From Phycisphaerae bacterium (GTDB taxonomy: Bacteria; Planctomycetota; Phycisphaerae; UBA1845), in contig JAJDDY010000076.1 in assembly GCA_029260075.1 (NCBI GenBank), positions 1-64,000 on the forward strand: 64,000 nt of DNA. The letters are read 5' to 3'. A program made the position numbers and the translations under genes. How positions within the stretch are numbered: position 1 is the stretch's first letter; each line of letters opens with the position of its first letter. The notes under the pieces were generated by a model. It was not told the DNA's origin and ran no database searches. It was given only the letters and a program-made list of their open reading frames with translations. Shown in pieces: positions 53,584 to 61,937 of the stretch.

Positions 53584-54218
53584 GCCCTCTCCGCAACGAC
53601 GAGAGCCAACGTGCCGAGGAGATATCGCTCGGCGGACGCGACCCTGAAGCCGGCCGCCGCGAGCCGACTATCAAGCAACCGTAGCGCGTGTGTCGTGTTC
53701 TGCGTGAGCAGGAGCGTGACAGCCGCAAGGGGCAACCGGACGCAGTAGAAGGGGATTCGTTGCCACCAGGCGTCCGGCCGTACTTCATCCGCTACGATCA
53801 ACTTCCCATTGGGTTTGAGCAAACCACGCGTGGCCCGCAGAACATACCGCTGTTCGTCCTCCGACAGTTCGCTGAGGGACAGGGTGGCAACGATGCGGTC
53901 GAACCGGTCCGATCCCAGCATGCCGATTTCGGTCGCGGTCATGTGAAGGAACTCCGCATCGGGTGCCGAAGTTCGAGCGACGCTCAGCATCGGCTCGGAA
54001 ACGTCGATGCCCACGACTTGGGCGCCTCGATTGGTCATCAAAGCAGCAAGCGAGCCTGATCCGCAGCCGATTTCCAGCACGGCATTGCCCGGTTGAATCC
54101 AGACTGAGGCTATCTCACGCTTGATGCGATCGACACGCCCGAGCGTCAGGATTCGCATTCCCCGATCATACTTGGCCGGGGTTTGCTCCAGAATCTTCAT
54201 GTAGACTAGCGTTGACAT
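53580..54218 (-). CDS. SAM methyltransferase next to HgcAB-like protein (CpaM-like)
   Basis: A 212-residue class I SAM methyltransferase: motif I NAVLEIGCGSGSLAAL, post-I VVGIDVSEPML and a downstream VADEVRPDAWWQRIPF. I recall an NCBI family 'corrinoid protein-associated methyltransferase CpaM' defined by neighbourhood to HgcAB-like fusions; this gene overlaps such a gene by 4 bp, so CpaM is a good name. It may feed methyl groups to the corrinoid protein. Start overlaps the upstream membrane-protein gene by 53 bp; an ATG at 54200 is possible. Confidence 0.8.
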   Translation of the reverse strand: MSTLVYMKILEQTPAKYDRGMRILTLGRVDRIKREIASVWIQPGNAVLEIGCGSGSLAALMTNRGAQVVGIDVSEPMLSVARTSAPDAEFLHMTATEIGMLGSDRFDRIVATLSLSELSEDEQRYVLRATRGLLKPNGKLIVADEVRPDAWWQRIPFYCVRLPLAAVTLLLTQNTTHALRLLDSRLAAAGFRVASAERYLLGTLALVVAERA

Positions 54219-54681
54219 TATTCGCTATCGCTTTCGGTGCCCGTTTGAGCATCCATGTGTAACCCACCAGAATCGAAAGAACCGTCAGCCCGAATGTAAG
54301 TGGCTTGGTGATGGCAAGGAACTTCGGGCCGAACAGACCGAGGTAGATGGGGAGCATGGGCGACCCACAACAGCCTGTCAGAAAACAGACGCTCGCCCAT
54401 AGGACGCCACTTAGCGTAACCCCTCCCGCTGAAGCGAGAAGGGCCTCTCGTCGCATCTTCACGATGCGAGTAAAGCAAAACGCCGCGAAGGCTCCGGCGA
54501 AAGCGTACGAAAGCCCAAGCCAATACTCACCCGACTCGGTGTAACGTGTCCAGCGTGACTCTTCCGGCCGGTCGAACTCGTAGGTTGCCCACCGACCCGC
54601 GTTTACCGGCTGCGTCCGCGTACTGTAGAGGAAGTGTCCCAGAAGGACGGCCATGAAAACAGCCGGGATCGCCCACTTCAT
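54166..54681 (-). CDS. Polytopic membrane protein of the HgcAB-like operon
   Basis: A 171-residue membrane protein with about four helices (IPAVFMAVLLGHFLY; EYWLGLSYAFAGAFAAF; ALLASAGGVTLSGVLWA; PLTFGLTVLSILVGYTW) and a GCCGSPMLP motif in the third-fourth helix loop. The paired Cys could bind a metal or be redox active. Overlaps its neighbours on both sides (54678-54681 and 54166-54218), so it is part of the operon. No family recognised. Confidence 0.7.
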   Translation of the reverse strand: MKWAIPAVFMAVLLGHFLYSTRTQPVNAGRWATYEFDRPEESRWTRYTESGEYWLGLSYAFAGAFAAFCFTRIVKMRREALLASAGGVTLSGVLWASVCFLTGCCGSPMLPIYLGLFGPKFLAITKPLTFGLTVLSILVGYTWMLKRAPKAIANNVNASLHEDSGANPGQV

Positions 54682-55100
54682 GGTACGACGTCCACACGCT
54701 TCGCGTCGAAGACCAAGCCTCTGTCACTCTCGACAACTTGGCCGGTAATCTCGACGACGGTCTTCGGCTCAGGAAGTGGGCCGGTAAACTTCACCGGCAA
54801 GTTGTGCTTCGCACACGTGAGTACTCCGCATGATTCAAACTCGCGAGAGTCGATGACGGAAAAAACGCCCTGCGATTTGTTGACGGCCGACACGACCGCG
54901 CGGAGGGTCACTTCGTGGTCAAATCTCTCGGGGCTGTCGGCAAGCTCATCGACATGAACACTCTCGGACGAGGCTCCCACCTTGGCAGAGATGGCGTCGT
55001 CGTTCGCAACGGCGTCTGCGCTGTCACGGATGAATGCATATGTGATGCCGCCAACCAGGACAGCCCCCGCCAGAGCGACAGCAACGGTTCCCGTTCTCAT
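54678..55100 (-). CDS. Membrane-anchored protein with OB-fold-like domain
   Basis: A 140-residue protein with a hydrophobic N-terminal anchor (VAVALAGAVLVGGITYAFI) and a soluble beta-rich part with HEVTLRAVVSAVNKSQGVFS, a Cys pair (ESCGVLTCAKHN) and VVEITGQVVESDRGLVFDAK, which resembles an OB fold like that of CcmE. Start overlaps the ArsR gene stop (ATGA). It may handle a metal or haem outside the membrane; function is unknown. Confidence 0.65.
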   Translation of the reverse strand: MRTGTVAVALAGAVLVGGITYAFIRDSADAVANDDAISAKVGASSESVHVDELADSPERFDHEVTLRAVVSAVNKSQGVFSVIDSREFESCGVLTCAKHNLPVKFTGPLPEPKTVVEITGQVVESDRGLVFDAKRVDVVP

Positions 55101-55492
55101 GATGCAGCCCTCTTTCCTCGGAAACGCCTCGATACGCGCCCTCCGGCGTCTTCCGTCAGGCACCACCCGTGGTCCAGGAGCGTCACGACACACGGATCAA
55201 CGATGCGATAGTGAATCTGCAACCCGTTCCGTCGAGGTTCCACGATCCCGCGGTCGGCAAGCCGCTGGAGTTGGTTCGAGACGGCCTGCGGCTTCATGCT
55301 AAGAGCCTCAGCAAGCTCGGTCACACAAAGCTCCCCGGCTCGGACGAGCGCGTGGAGCATGCGAAGCCGTGTCCCGTTAGCGAGCGTTTTGAACGTCGAT
55401 TCCAGCGCAAGGCCCTGCCGCTTCGTGAGCAGCGGACGGCTGTCCAGTTCAGGTTTCGGTGGGCGACAGCCTTTGGTCTTGTTCGTACCCAT
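55097..55492 (-). CDS. ArsR-family repressor of the HgcAB-like operon
   Basis: A 131-residue ArsR-type winged helix: FKTLANGTRLRMLHALVRAG, ELCVTELAEALSMKPQAVSN and an effector end with VDPCVVTLLDHGWCLTEDAG. It lacks the CVC arsenite site (CVT instead); the paired Cys near residues 102 and 111 in the last helix resembles CmtR-type sensors. First gene of the five-gene minus operon; its promoter overlaps a perfect 8-bp inverted repeat, the likely operator. Confidence 0.88.
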   Translation of the reverse strand: MGTNKTKGCRPPKPELDSRPLLTKRQGLALESTFKTLANGTRLRMLHALVRAGELCVTELAEALSMKPQAVSNQLQRLADRGIVEPRRNGLQIHYRIVDPCVVTLLDHGWCLTEDAGGRVSRRFRGKRAAS

Positions 55493-55519
55493 GCGGATCC
55501 TCCAAACGTCGTCAATCGA

Positions 55520-55554
55520 TATTACACTATATCGTGTAATAGTGGCATAGTCAA
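55520..55554 (-). promoter_or_regulatory. Promoter and ArsR operator of the HgcAB-like operon
   Basis: On the minus strand TTGACT (55549-55554) and TATAGT (55526-55531) are 17 bp apart. A perfect inverted repeat TATTACAC/GTGTAATA (55520-55527 and 55534-55541, 6-bp centre) covers the -10 region, typical of ArsR/SmtB operators. Confidence 0.85.
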
Positions 55555-55664
55555 GGGGCTGGGTAGGAGTTTTCGCGTGCCCTTCACGCCAGCTTGAAGG
55601 GCACGCGAAGGATCGAAGATTGCGGTCCTGACCGTCGCGGGCAGTCCAGAAAAGGGGCCGCGGC

Positions 55665-55692
55665 TTGACAACGCCCAGATTAATGGTACAAT
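55665..55692 (+). promoter_or_regulatory. Promoter of the arsR-arsP operon
   Basis: TTGACA (55665-55670) and TACAAT (55687-55692), spacer 16 bp, 12 bp before the ArsR start. The -10 lies in a small dyad ATGG/CCAT that may be the operator. Confidence 0.75.
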
Positions 55693-55704
55693 TGCCATAG
55701 AGCC

Positions 55705-56031
55705 ATGAAACCAAAGCCACGACAACTGTACGAAGCCCGTGCCAAGGTCGCCAAAGCTCTGGCCCATCCGAGCCGGTTGCTCATACTGGACGCCCTGGCT
55801 GAGAAGGAAATGTGCGTGTGCGATTTGACCGACCTTGTCGGGGCGGATCAGTCCACCGTGTCCAAGCACTTGGCTGTCTTGAAGAACGCAGGCATTGTGG
55901 CCGATCGCAAGGAGGGCGTCATGATCTTCTACAGCTTGAAGGTCGCATGCCTTCGCGGATTCTGGAGCTGTGTTGAGGGTGTATTAAAGCAGAACCTGAA
56001 GGAACAGCAGGCGGTGATGAGGTCCTCTTGA
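55705..56031 (+). CDS. ArsR-family As(III)-type repressor
   Basis: A 108-residue ArsR protein: VAKALAHPSRLLILDALAEK, EMCVCDLTDLVGADQSTVSK with the CVC arsenite motif in alpha3, then HLAVLKNAGIVADRKEGVMI. It is very close to the start of transcription (12 bp after the -10). It should control the downstream arsP to arsG genes. Confidence 0.92.
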   Translation: MKPKPRQLYEARAKVAKALAHPSRLLILDALAEKEMCVCDLTDLVGADQSTVSKHLAVLKNAGIVADRKEGVMIFYSLKVACLRGFWSCVEGVLKQNLKEQQAVMRSS

Positions 56032-56146
56032 GCGCGGTATCCAATGCATTTCGTTTTTGTTTTGTCACATCCATGGCAACATGGCCATGGAGGCATGCAT
56101 ATTGCTGGGTGTATTGAGTCCGCTGGTGGACTAGGGAGTTAGATCG

Positions 56147-57457
56147 ATGGCTGCAAAGCAGTGGAAGATATTCGCCGCGTTCGCGGTCATTTTCGTCGTA
56201 TCCTATGGCCTCCCGCTATCGAACCCGAAAGTAACGGCGGCAATCCTCGAAGCTTTCAAGATGGTTCAGTGGTACGCCCGGAACCATACGCTTGCGTGTG
56301 TGGTGCCTGCGCTCTTCATCGCGGGAGGGATCATCACGTTTCTGTCTAAGGAAGCCGTGTTGCGGCACCTCGGACCGAAGGCCAACAAGGTCGAGGCTTA
56401 CTCCGTGGCTTCCGTTTCGGGCACTGTGCTGGCGGTTTGTTCGTGCAGCGTGCTGCCGATGTTCGCCGGAATCTACAGAGTGGGCGCGGGGCTTGGACCG
56501 GCCTCGGCATTCCTTTACTCCGGCCCGGCCTTAAACATCCTCGCAATTTTCCTGACGGCTCGCGTGCTCGGTTTTGAAATTGGGCTCTGGCGCGCGGTGG
56601 GTGCGATTGTCTTCGGCATCGTCATCGGCTTGATCATGGCCGTCATCTTCCGGAAGGACGAGCAGGTACGCAGCGAAGCCATGGCCGACTTGCCCGACTC
56701 GCCCCCTGCTCGGCGACCCCTCTGGCAGACCGTTCTCTACTTTGCCTGCATGATGGCTTTTCTGGTTTTCAGCGACTGGTACAACCCCGGCAACGTGATT
56801 GTGCATCGAACGGACGGTGTCGAGATTCCCGCCGTACTCATGCAGGAAACAAAGGACGAAGTCGTCGTACAGGTGGACCGGCCTGTCGCGGGCATGAAGG
56901 TAGGCGACAAGATCACGCTCGCCAAAACAGAGATCGAACACATTGAAGAAGCGCAGGGCTTGGTCATCACGATCTTCCACATGAAGTGGTACCTAGCCGG
57001 GGTGATGGGCTTAGCCGTGCTCTTGATGGTCTGGCGGTGGTTCGAGCCCCACGAGGTGAAGGAGTGGATGCACAACACGTGGGACTTCGCCAAGCTCCTG
57101 GTGCCGCTCTTGTTTGGCGGTGTGTTCGTCGTGGGGTTCCTTGGCGCTCTTCTGCCGGATAAGCAGGTGGCCGCACTTGTCGGCGACAACAGTTTCCAGT
57201 CAAACGTGATCGCCTCGGTCGTTGGATGCCTGTTCTACTTCGCCACCTTGACGGAGATTCCGATTCTGCAGGCACTCTTCGAGCACGGAATGCATAAGGG
57301 CCCGGCCCTGGCGTTGCTGCTGGCTGGCCCGGCATTGTCGCTGCCGAGCCTGCTGGTGATTCGGTCAGTCATTGGACTTAAGAAGACCGCGGTGTTCACC
57401 GTGCTGGTCGTGGTAATGGCAACGATCGTCGGAATGATCTACGGCTCAATCGCATAA
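56147..57457 (+). CDS. arsP: ArsP-like permease (organoarsenical exporter family)
   Basis: A 436-residue membrane protein with eight to ten helices. The family motif CSCSVLPMFAGIYRVGAGLG is complete (residues about 101-120) and GPALNILAIFLTAR follows; a second half with ALLLAGPALSLPSLLVIRSV repeats the pattern. It belongs to the permease family PF03773, whose ArsP members export trivalent methylarsenicals. A 90-residue soluble loop between halves (about 190-290) is unusual in small family members. ATG follows GGGAGTTAGATCG. Confidence 0.88.
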   Translation: MAAKQWKIFAAFAVIFVVSYGLPLSNPKVTAAILEAFKMVQWYARNHTLACVVPALFIAGGIITFLSKEAVLRHLGPKANKVEAYSVASVSGTVLAVCSCSVLPMFAGIYRVGAGLGPASAFLYSGPALNILAIFLTARVLGFEIGLWRAVGAIVFGIVIGLIMAVIFRKDEQVRSEAMADLPDSPPARRPLWQTVLYFACMMAFLVFSDWYNPGNVIVHRTDGVEIPAVLMQETKDEVVVQVDRPVAGMKVGDKITLAKTEIEHIEEAQGLVITIFHMKWYLAGVMGLAVLLMVWRWFEPHEVKEWMHNTWDFAKLLVPLLFGGVFVVGFLGALLPDKQVAALVGDNSFQSNVIASVVGCLFYFATLTEIPILQALFEHGMHKGPALALLLAGPALSLPSLLVIRSVIGLKKTAVFTVLVVVMATIVGMIYGSIA

Positions 57458-57468
57458 GGAGATTCGAG

Positions 57469-57852
57469 ATGGCGAACGGTTGTTGTAGTAACGACACGAA
57501 TGAAACGCTCATCTTCACGTGTGCAGGTGCGGCGCACTCCGGGCAGGTGTCCAATCGGGCCGGGATTGGGTTGGCGCAGGAGGGCGTGGGGAACCTGTTC
57601 TGCGTCGCGGCCATGGGGGCCGAGATTCCAGACAAGATGGATCGAGCCCGCAATGCTGGGAAACGTGTGGTGATCGACGGCTGCGAGGATCACTGCGCAC
57701 GGAAGATCATGGAGAAGGCGAGCCTACCAGTCGAGGTCCACGTAGACGTGACGAACCTCGGCATCGAGAAAAAGCCTGAGAAACCACAACTCATCAACGA
57801 CGCAAAGCGCGTGATGGAAGAAATACGGACGTTATTGTCTGCGGCCAGCTGA
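57469..57852 (+). CDS. DGC-domain putative zinc-binding protein
   Basis: A 127-residue protein with an N-terminal GCCSND, TCAGAAHSGQVSNRAGIGLA, CVAAMGAEIP and the D-G-C motif (VIDGCEDHCARKIM) that defines the DGC family (PF08859). It is commonly found with ArsP-type permeases in operons. Three or four Cys clusters could bind zinc or arsenite. Ribosome site AAGGAG follows the ArsP gene by 11 bp. Confidence 0.85.
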   Translation: MANGCCSNDTNETLIFTCAGAAHSGQVSNRAGIGLAQEGVGNLFCVAAMGAEIPDKMDRARNAGKRVVIDGCEDHCARKIMEKASLPVEVHVDVTNLGIEKKPEKPQLINDAKRVMEEIRTLLSAAS

Positions 57853-57974
57853 TCGTGAACGCGATTAGCGCGAGCCCCTGATATGGAAAACAAACTGCGG
57901 CCTCGAGGACTGAGCCCATACGTGCAGGGTAAGCCTCGTGATCAGCCGGCAGGCGGCAAAGACGAGGAGATATC

Positions 57975-58232
57975 ATGAAAATCAAAGTGTTAGGACCGGG
58001 GTGCCCAAAGTGCTCTGCGCTGGCGGCTAGCGTTCAAGTCGCGGCCGACGGACTTGGGCTCCAATACGAGTTAGAGAAGATTTCGGACATCATCGAGATT
58101 ACCAATCACGGGGTGATGGCAACGCCGGCGCTGGTGATTGACGGAAAAGTGACCGTCAGCGGCAAGGTGCCGAGCGAGGCGGAAATCACCACCATGCTGA
58201 CGTCGGCACTTGCGAGCGGGGAGTCCGCCTGA
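57975..58232 (+). CDS. Small thioredoxin-fold redox protein
   Basis: An 85-residue thioredoxin-fold protein with the active-site CPKC (VLGPGCPKCSALAASVQVAA) and GVMATPALVIDGKVTVSGKV, i.e. the cis-Pro loop. It matches TIGR00412 'redox-active disulfide protein 2'. Often a partner of ArsP and DGC proteins. Ribosome site GGAG at good spacing. It probably reduces disulfides in the metalloid pathway. Confidence 0.9.
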   Translation: MKIKVLGPGCPKCSALAASVQVAADGLGLQYELEKISDIIEITNHGVMATPALVIDGKVTVSGKVPSEAEITTMLTSALASGESA

Positions 58233-58270
58233 GTCACTCGCGAGCCGGTATTTTGAGAACGAGAGATGCC

Positions 58271-58936
58271 ATGAAGAGTGTAACAACGATAGTCTTGCTC
58301 GTCTTTGTCGCCGTAACCGTTGTCTATCTTGTGGTCGGCGGACCCCGTAGTGCTTCGACCGCCCCGAGCAAAACGGCGACGTCCGATGTACCGCCGACGA
58401 TGGCCGGATCGGAGACCTCCAGCGAGGACGTTCTTACTCACGAGGGTCAAGCCAACGGCGGCCCCTCCGCCGACGATTCCGCTGCGGGCGATTCTGCCGC
58501 CGTGACTCCGGTCTCCGTCACTAAGTTGCCCGAGGCTAAGCAGCTTGAAACGCGCCATGCCAAAGCGTTGGTGGCGCAGGAGGAGGCGCCGCCCGGCCGC
58601 AAAGTCATCGCGTACTATTTCCATCGCACGCAACGGTGTCGAACGTGCTTGACCATGGAAGCCTACGCTGAGCAGGCACTGAAGGACGGGCTTTCCGAGG
58701 AGCTGGAGTCGGGAGTTTTGGAGTGGCGTGCCATTAACGTGGAGGAGTCGGAGCACGAACACTTCGTCAAGGAATACGAACTGTACTCCAGCGAACTCGT
58801 GATGGTGGAAACCGAGGGCGGACAGGTGACGCGATCGAAGAAGCTCAAGCAGATCTGGGATCTCGTGGGCGATGAAGGGACATTCAAAACATTCGTCCGT
58901 GATGAGGCGCAGGCGTACTTGGAGGCCATCCCGTAA
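58271..58936 (+). CDS. arsF: ArsF-like membrane-anchored thioredoxin-family protein
   Basis: A 221-residue protein with an N-terminal anchor (VTTIVLLVFVAVTVVYLVVG), a Ser/Thr/Ala-rich linker and a thioredoxin-like domain with YFHRTQRCRTCLTMEAYAEQ, CRTC being the likely redox pair. I recall NCBI's 'nitrophenyl compound nitroreductase subunit ArsF' family for such proteins preceding ArsG. Its stop overlaps the ATG of the next gene (TAATGG at 58934). Exported side of the membrane. Confidence 0.8.
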   Translation: MKSVTTIVLLVFVAVTVVYLVVGGPRSASTAPSKTATSDVPPTMAGSETSSEDVLTHEGQANGGPSADDSAAGDSAAVTPVSVTKLPEAKQLETRHAKALVAQEEAPPGRKVIAYYFHRTQRCRTCLTMEAYAEQALKDGLSEELESGVLEWRAINVEESEHEHFVKEYELYSSELVMVETEGGQVTRSKKLKQIWDLVGDEGTFKTFVRDEAQAYLEAIP

Positions 58937-59625
58937 TGGACGACACGGTACTTGCGATCGGTTCGGCCATATGGCTTGGCATCCTGACTGCGATCAGCCC
59001 GTGTCCGCTCGCAACCAACATCGCAGCCGTGTCGTTTATCGCACGGCGCGTGGACAATCCAAGGGCAGCCGTCCTTACCGGTGTGCTCTATGCAATCGGT
59101 AGAAGCCTAGTTTATGTTACGCTCGGAGCGCTGCTCGTCGCGAGCGTGATGGCTGCGCCTTCCGTGTCACACTGGCTTCAGAAATACATGAACAAGATTC
59201 TGGGGCCCGTGCTGATCCTGGTCGGCATGATCCTACTCGACTTGATTAGCGTCGGGTCGTTTGGCGGCGGCCTCGGCGAGCGCGTTGGCAAGCGCGTAGA
59301 GGGCTGGGGCATTTGGTCAGGGTTGGCGCTCGGCGTTGTGTTCGCACTCTCGTTCTGCCCGTCATCCGCTGCGCTGTTTTTCGGTAGCCTTGTGCCACTA
59401 TCGATTAAGTTCGAATCGTCTCTGTTGCTCCCCTCGATATACGGGGCCAGCACCGCCCTTCCTGTCATCGTTTTCGCAGTCCTGATTGCCGTGGGAGCCA
59501 AGGCGGTCGGCAGGGCGTTTAACAGGGTGGCCTCGTTTGAGCGATGGGCGCGTCTAGTCACGGGGATCATCTTCATTGCGATAGGTGTTTACTTCGCACT
59601 GAGGTTCGTCTTTGGAATCGTGTAG
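58936..59625 (+). CDS. arsG: ArsG-like aromatic arsenical efflux permease
   Basis: A 229-residue membrane protein of the DsbD/CcdA-like permease type: the N-terminal helix pair contains AISPCPLATNIAAVSFIARR and the second half ALSFCPSSAALFFGSLVPLS, each with the conserved Cys-Pro. It matches 'aromatic aminobenezylarsenical efflux permease ArsG'. Translationally coupled to the ArsF-like gene. It would carry electrons or arsenicals across the membrane together with ArsF. Confidence 0.85.
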   Translation: MDDTVLAIGSAIWLGILTAISPCPLATNIAAVSFIARRVDNPRAAVLTGVLYAIGRSLVYVTLGALLVASVMAAPSVSHWLQKYMNKILGPVLILVGMILLDLISVGSFGGGLGERVGKRVEGWGIWSGLALGVVFALSFCPSSAALFFGSLVPLSIKFESSLLLPSIYGASTALPVIVFAVLIAVGAKAVGRAFNRVASFERWARLVTGIIFIAIGVYFALRFVFGIV

Positions 59626-59764
59626 CAGAAAGGAGGTATTGATCGAAAAGACCTAGTTGTTTTAGATGGCGCGGCTGAGGGAGGTCGACGGAAACACCGC
59701 CGTGTTCGGGGTCGCGTCGCAACAAGATCGTTCTTTCACAGCATCTGGAACAGGAGTACATTTG

Positions 59765-60616
59765 ATGAGCGAATCAGATCGACGAGTTTTCTTGAAGTGC
59801 GCCGCTGGCGCGGGGCTCGGCGCGGTGATGATGTCGAAAGGCTGCGGTGTCATACCGGGAACCGACATCCCCGGTTCGGGAACGAACGGCGGCGGAACCG
59901 GCACGATTGCTTGGCCGGCGACGTACAGCAAGCTGGATGTCGAGACCGTGCGCAAGCGCGGACATGCCGGGTACTACGCGGGTGACTGCTGTTACGGTTC
60001 CTTTCATGCCATCGTCGAGTCACTCTCCGAGGCCGTTGGTGAGCCGTTCACCAGTTTCCCAAGCGACATGATGCGTTACGGCAAGGGCGGCATGTACGGG
60101 TACGGAACGCTTTGCGGAGCGCTCAACGGCGCAGCGGCAGCGATCCAGATGGTGACGGATGAGGAGACCGCCGCCATGGTCATCACCGAGCTTCTCAACT
60201 GGTATGCAACCGCGGCGCTTCCTACGGACCAGTCCAATCAGTACGCCGTGAACCACGAGTTTCTGGTAGATGAGCTGAAAGCCGAAGGGGCGTTACATCA
60301 GAACGTGGCCGGCAATGTTCTGTGCCATATTTCTGTCAGCAAATGGTCGCAGGAAGCAGGATTTGCCAGCAAGTCGCCCGAGCGCAAGGAACGCTGTGCC
60401 CGATTAGCAGGCGACGTGGCAGCCAAGGCGGTTGAGTTGCTCAATGCCGTAAATGACGAGACTTTTGCCCCGGCATTGACCAGTCTCGGAGAACAGGCCG
60501 GATGCATGGAGTGCCACAAGCCGGGCCTCGACTTTGACGGCGGCAACTTCACGCAGGGCAAGATGGATTGCATGGCGTGCCACGTGGAGCCGGTGATTCC
60601 ATCGCACGGCGGGTAA
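59765..60616 (+). CDS. C_GCAxxG_C_C family protein with Tat lipoprotein signal and haem motifs
   Basis: A 283-residue secreted protein. Twin-arginine motif DRRVFLKCAAGAGLGAV is followed by a lipobox MMSKGC. The body carries the C_GCAxxG_C_C pattern (GDCCYGSFHAIVES ... YGYGTLCGALNGAAAAI), and the C-terminus has two haem motifs CMECH and CMACH, as in split-Soret cytochromes. It should bind c-type haem outside the cytoplasmic membrane and may accept electrons from the ArsF/ArsG pair. AGGAG precedes the ATG. Last gene of the arsR-arsP operon. Confidence 0.82.
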   Translation: MSESDRRVFLKCAAGAGLGAVMMSKGCGVIPGTDIPGSGTNGGGTGTIAWPATYSKLDVETVRKRGHAGYYAGDCCYGSFHAIVESLSEAVGEPFTSFPSDMMRYGKGGMYGYGTLCGALNGAAAAIQMVTDEETAAMVITELLNWYATAALPTDQSNQYAVNHEFLVDELKAEGALHQNVAGNVLCHISVSKWSQEAGFASKSPERKERCARLAGDVAAKAVELLNAVNDETFAPALTSLGEQAGCMECHKPGLDFDGGNFTQGKMDCMACHVEPVIPSHGG

Positions 60617-60721
60617 TCCACGCTCGTCTTGCGCGCTGAAGACCATGAATCTCGTTCCGGAAGCGGCGGCGTATACGAGCCGGCGCGTCCGATCATTCGA
60701 CGTGTGCGCTTGCGATTTGAT

Positions 60722-61891
60722 TCAGGGATGCTCAGATAGTGTGGCGGCGTAGCCAGCGGCCTTCACGGTCTCAACCACTTGATCGGCAACACGCAAACTG
60801 TCGGCTGTGTACCGAACCACGGCCGACTTGGATGGGTAGTCAACCTCAACGGACGCCACATTCGGTAGCTTGGCTAGCGTGGCACGCAGCCCCGTTGCGC
60901 ATCCCTCGCAGGTCATTCCTTCGATGCGGAACTTGACCGCGGCGAGGCGAACATCCGGCGCGAGAGCGCTCCCCGATGTCGGCGAGGCGAACAGGTGACC
61001 GACATAGTTCGGAAAGAACACGAACGCACCGACCAAGCCCGTGGCCGTCCACAGCATGATCCGACTAAACGCACGCAGCCTCCGGTTGGGAGCCGCACAG
61101 GCGGAGTCCGCGGTGCATGTCTCCCGACGGAAGTAAACGGTGTAGAACCCGAGGCCTAGCATGACTAGCGCGCCAGCGATGAAATACGGGCGGTACGCCT
61201 CGAAGAAGCCGGCCACTCCCGCCGCCGACGCCCCGAACGCGATCATAATCAGCGGGAGCCAGCAGCAGGCCGACGAGAAGATCGCAGCTAGCACAGATCC
61301 GCTCGCCGCAAGAATGCCTGTTCGCCGACGGGTCGCCTCAATGCCGCGAGCGCCCGTTTCTGTTCTGCAACAATCCTCACGTACCTCGCCCGTGAGTCCG
61401 GCCTGTCCAGAATCGGAAACGCAGCAGTCCTCGTGGCCGCCGACACCGCATCGTGTCGATGCCTGCTCGCGGCCAGCAAGTTTGAACCCTTGCTCCACAA
61501 CCTCCTGCACGCTCTTCAGGCAACAACCGCCCAACGGGTTCGTCTGCTCGCAACGACAGCCCGGCCCCTTCATCGCCGCCTTGATGCTGTCCACCATCGT
61601 CGATTGGCCCGTCCGACGGATCTCATCGTAAGTTTCCTCGATGCTGCGGTCGAAACAGTAGCACACTGGCCGCGGCGACGATGTTTCCTTCAAGCCGAAC
61701 CGAACAGAGAGGTCGGACTTGCCGAAGGCGGCGTCGGCCGCGCCGAAGTAGACCGTCTCGCATTCCGGCGCGAGGCAGACGTGGTACTGCTCGTCACTGA
61801 TGTCCGGGCGTCGCTCTGGGCGCAGCAGGCTATCGAGCGTCACGCGCTTGACCTTGCGTCCGTGGTTCCCACATTGAGGGCAACGCGGCAT
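60722..61891 (-). CDS. CopZ-like / MerT / MerP fusion protein
   Basis: A 389-residue fusion. Residues 1-60 have CPQCGNHG and CLAPEC zinc-type pairs; residues 75-140 are BFD-like with Cys for a [2Fe-2S] cluster (VCYCFDRSIEETYDEIR; GPGCRCEQTNPLGGCC), as in CopZ of Archaeoglobus. The membrane part is MerT-like (SSACCWLPLIMIAFGASAAG, three helices). The C-terminus is a MerP/HMA domain with GMTCEGCATGLRATLAKL. It should bind and move Hg(II) or another soft metal inward. GGAG lies upstream of the ATG at 61891. Confidence 0.88.
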   Translation of the reverse strand: MPRCPQCGNHGRKVKRVTLDSLLRPERRPDISDEQYHVCLAPECETVYFGAADAAFGKSDLSVRFGLKETSSPRPVCYCFDRSIEETYDEIRRTGQSTMVDSIKAAMKGPGCRCEQTNPLGGCCLKSVQEVVEQGFKLAGREQASTRCGVGGHEDCCVSDSGQAGLTGEVREDCCRTETGARGIEATRRRTGILAASGSVLAAIFSSACCWLPLIMIAFGASAAGVAGFFEAYRPYFIAGALVMLGLGFYTVYFRRETCTADSACAAPNRRLRAFSRIMLWTATGLVGAFVFFPNYVGHLFASPTSGSALAPDVRLAAVKFRIEGMTCEGCATGLRATLAKLPNVASVEVDYPSKSAVVRYTADSLRVADQVVETVKAAGYAATLSEHP

Positions 61892-61937
61892 CGGTGTATC
61901 TCCGACGCGGCCTGGGTTCGGCCGGTTCTTGTCATGC

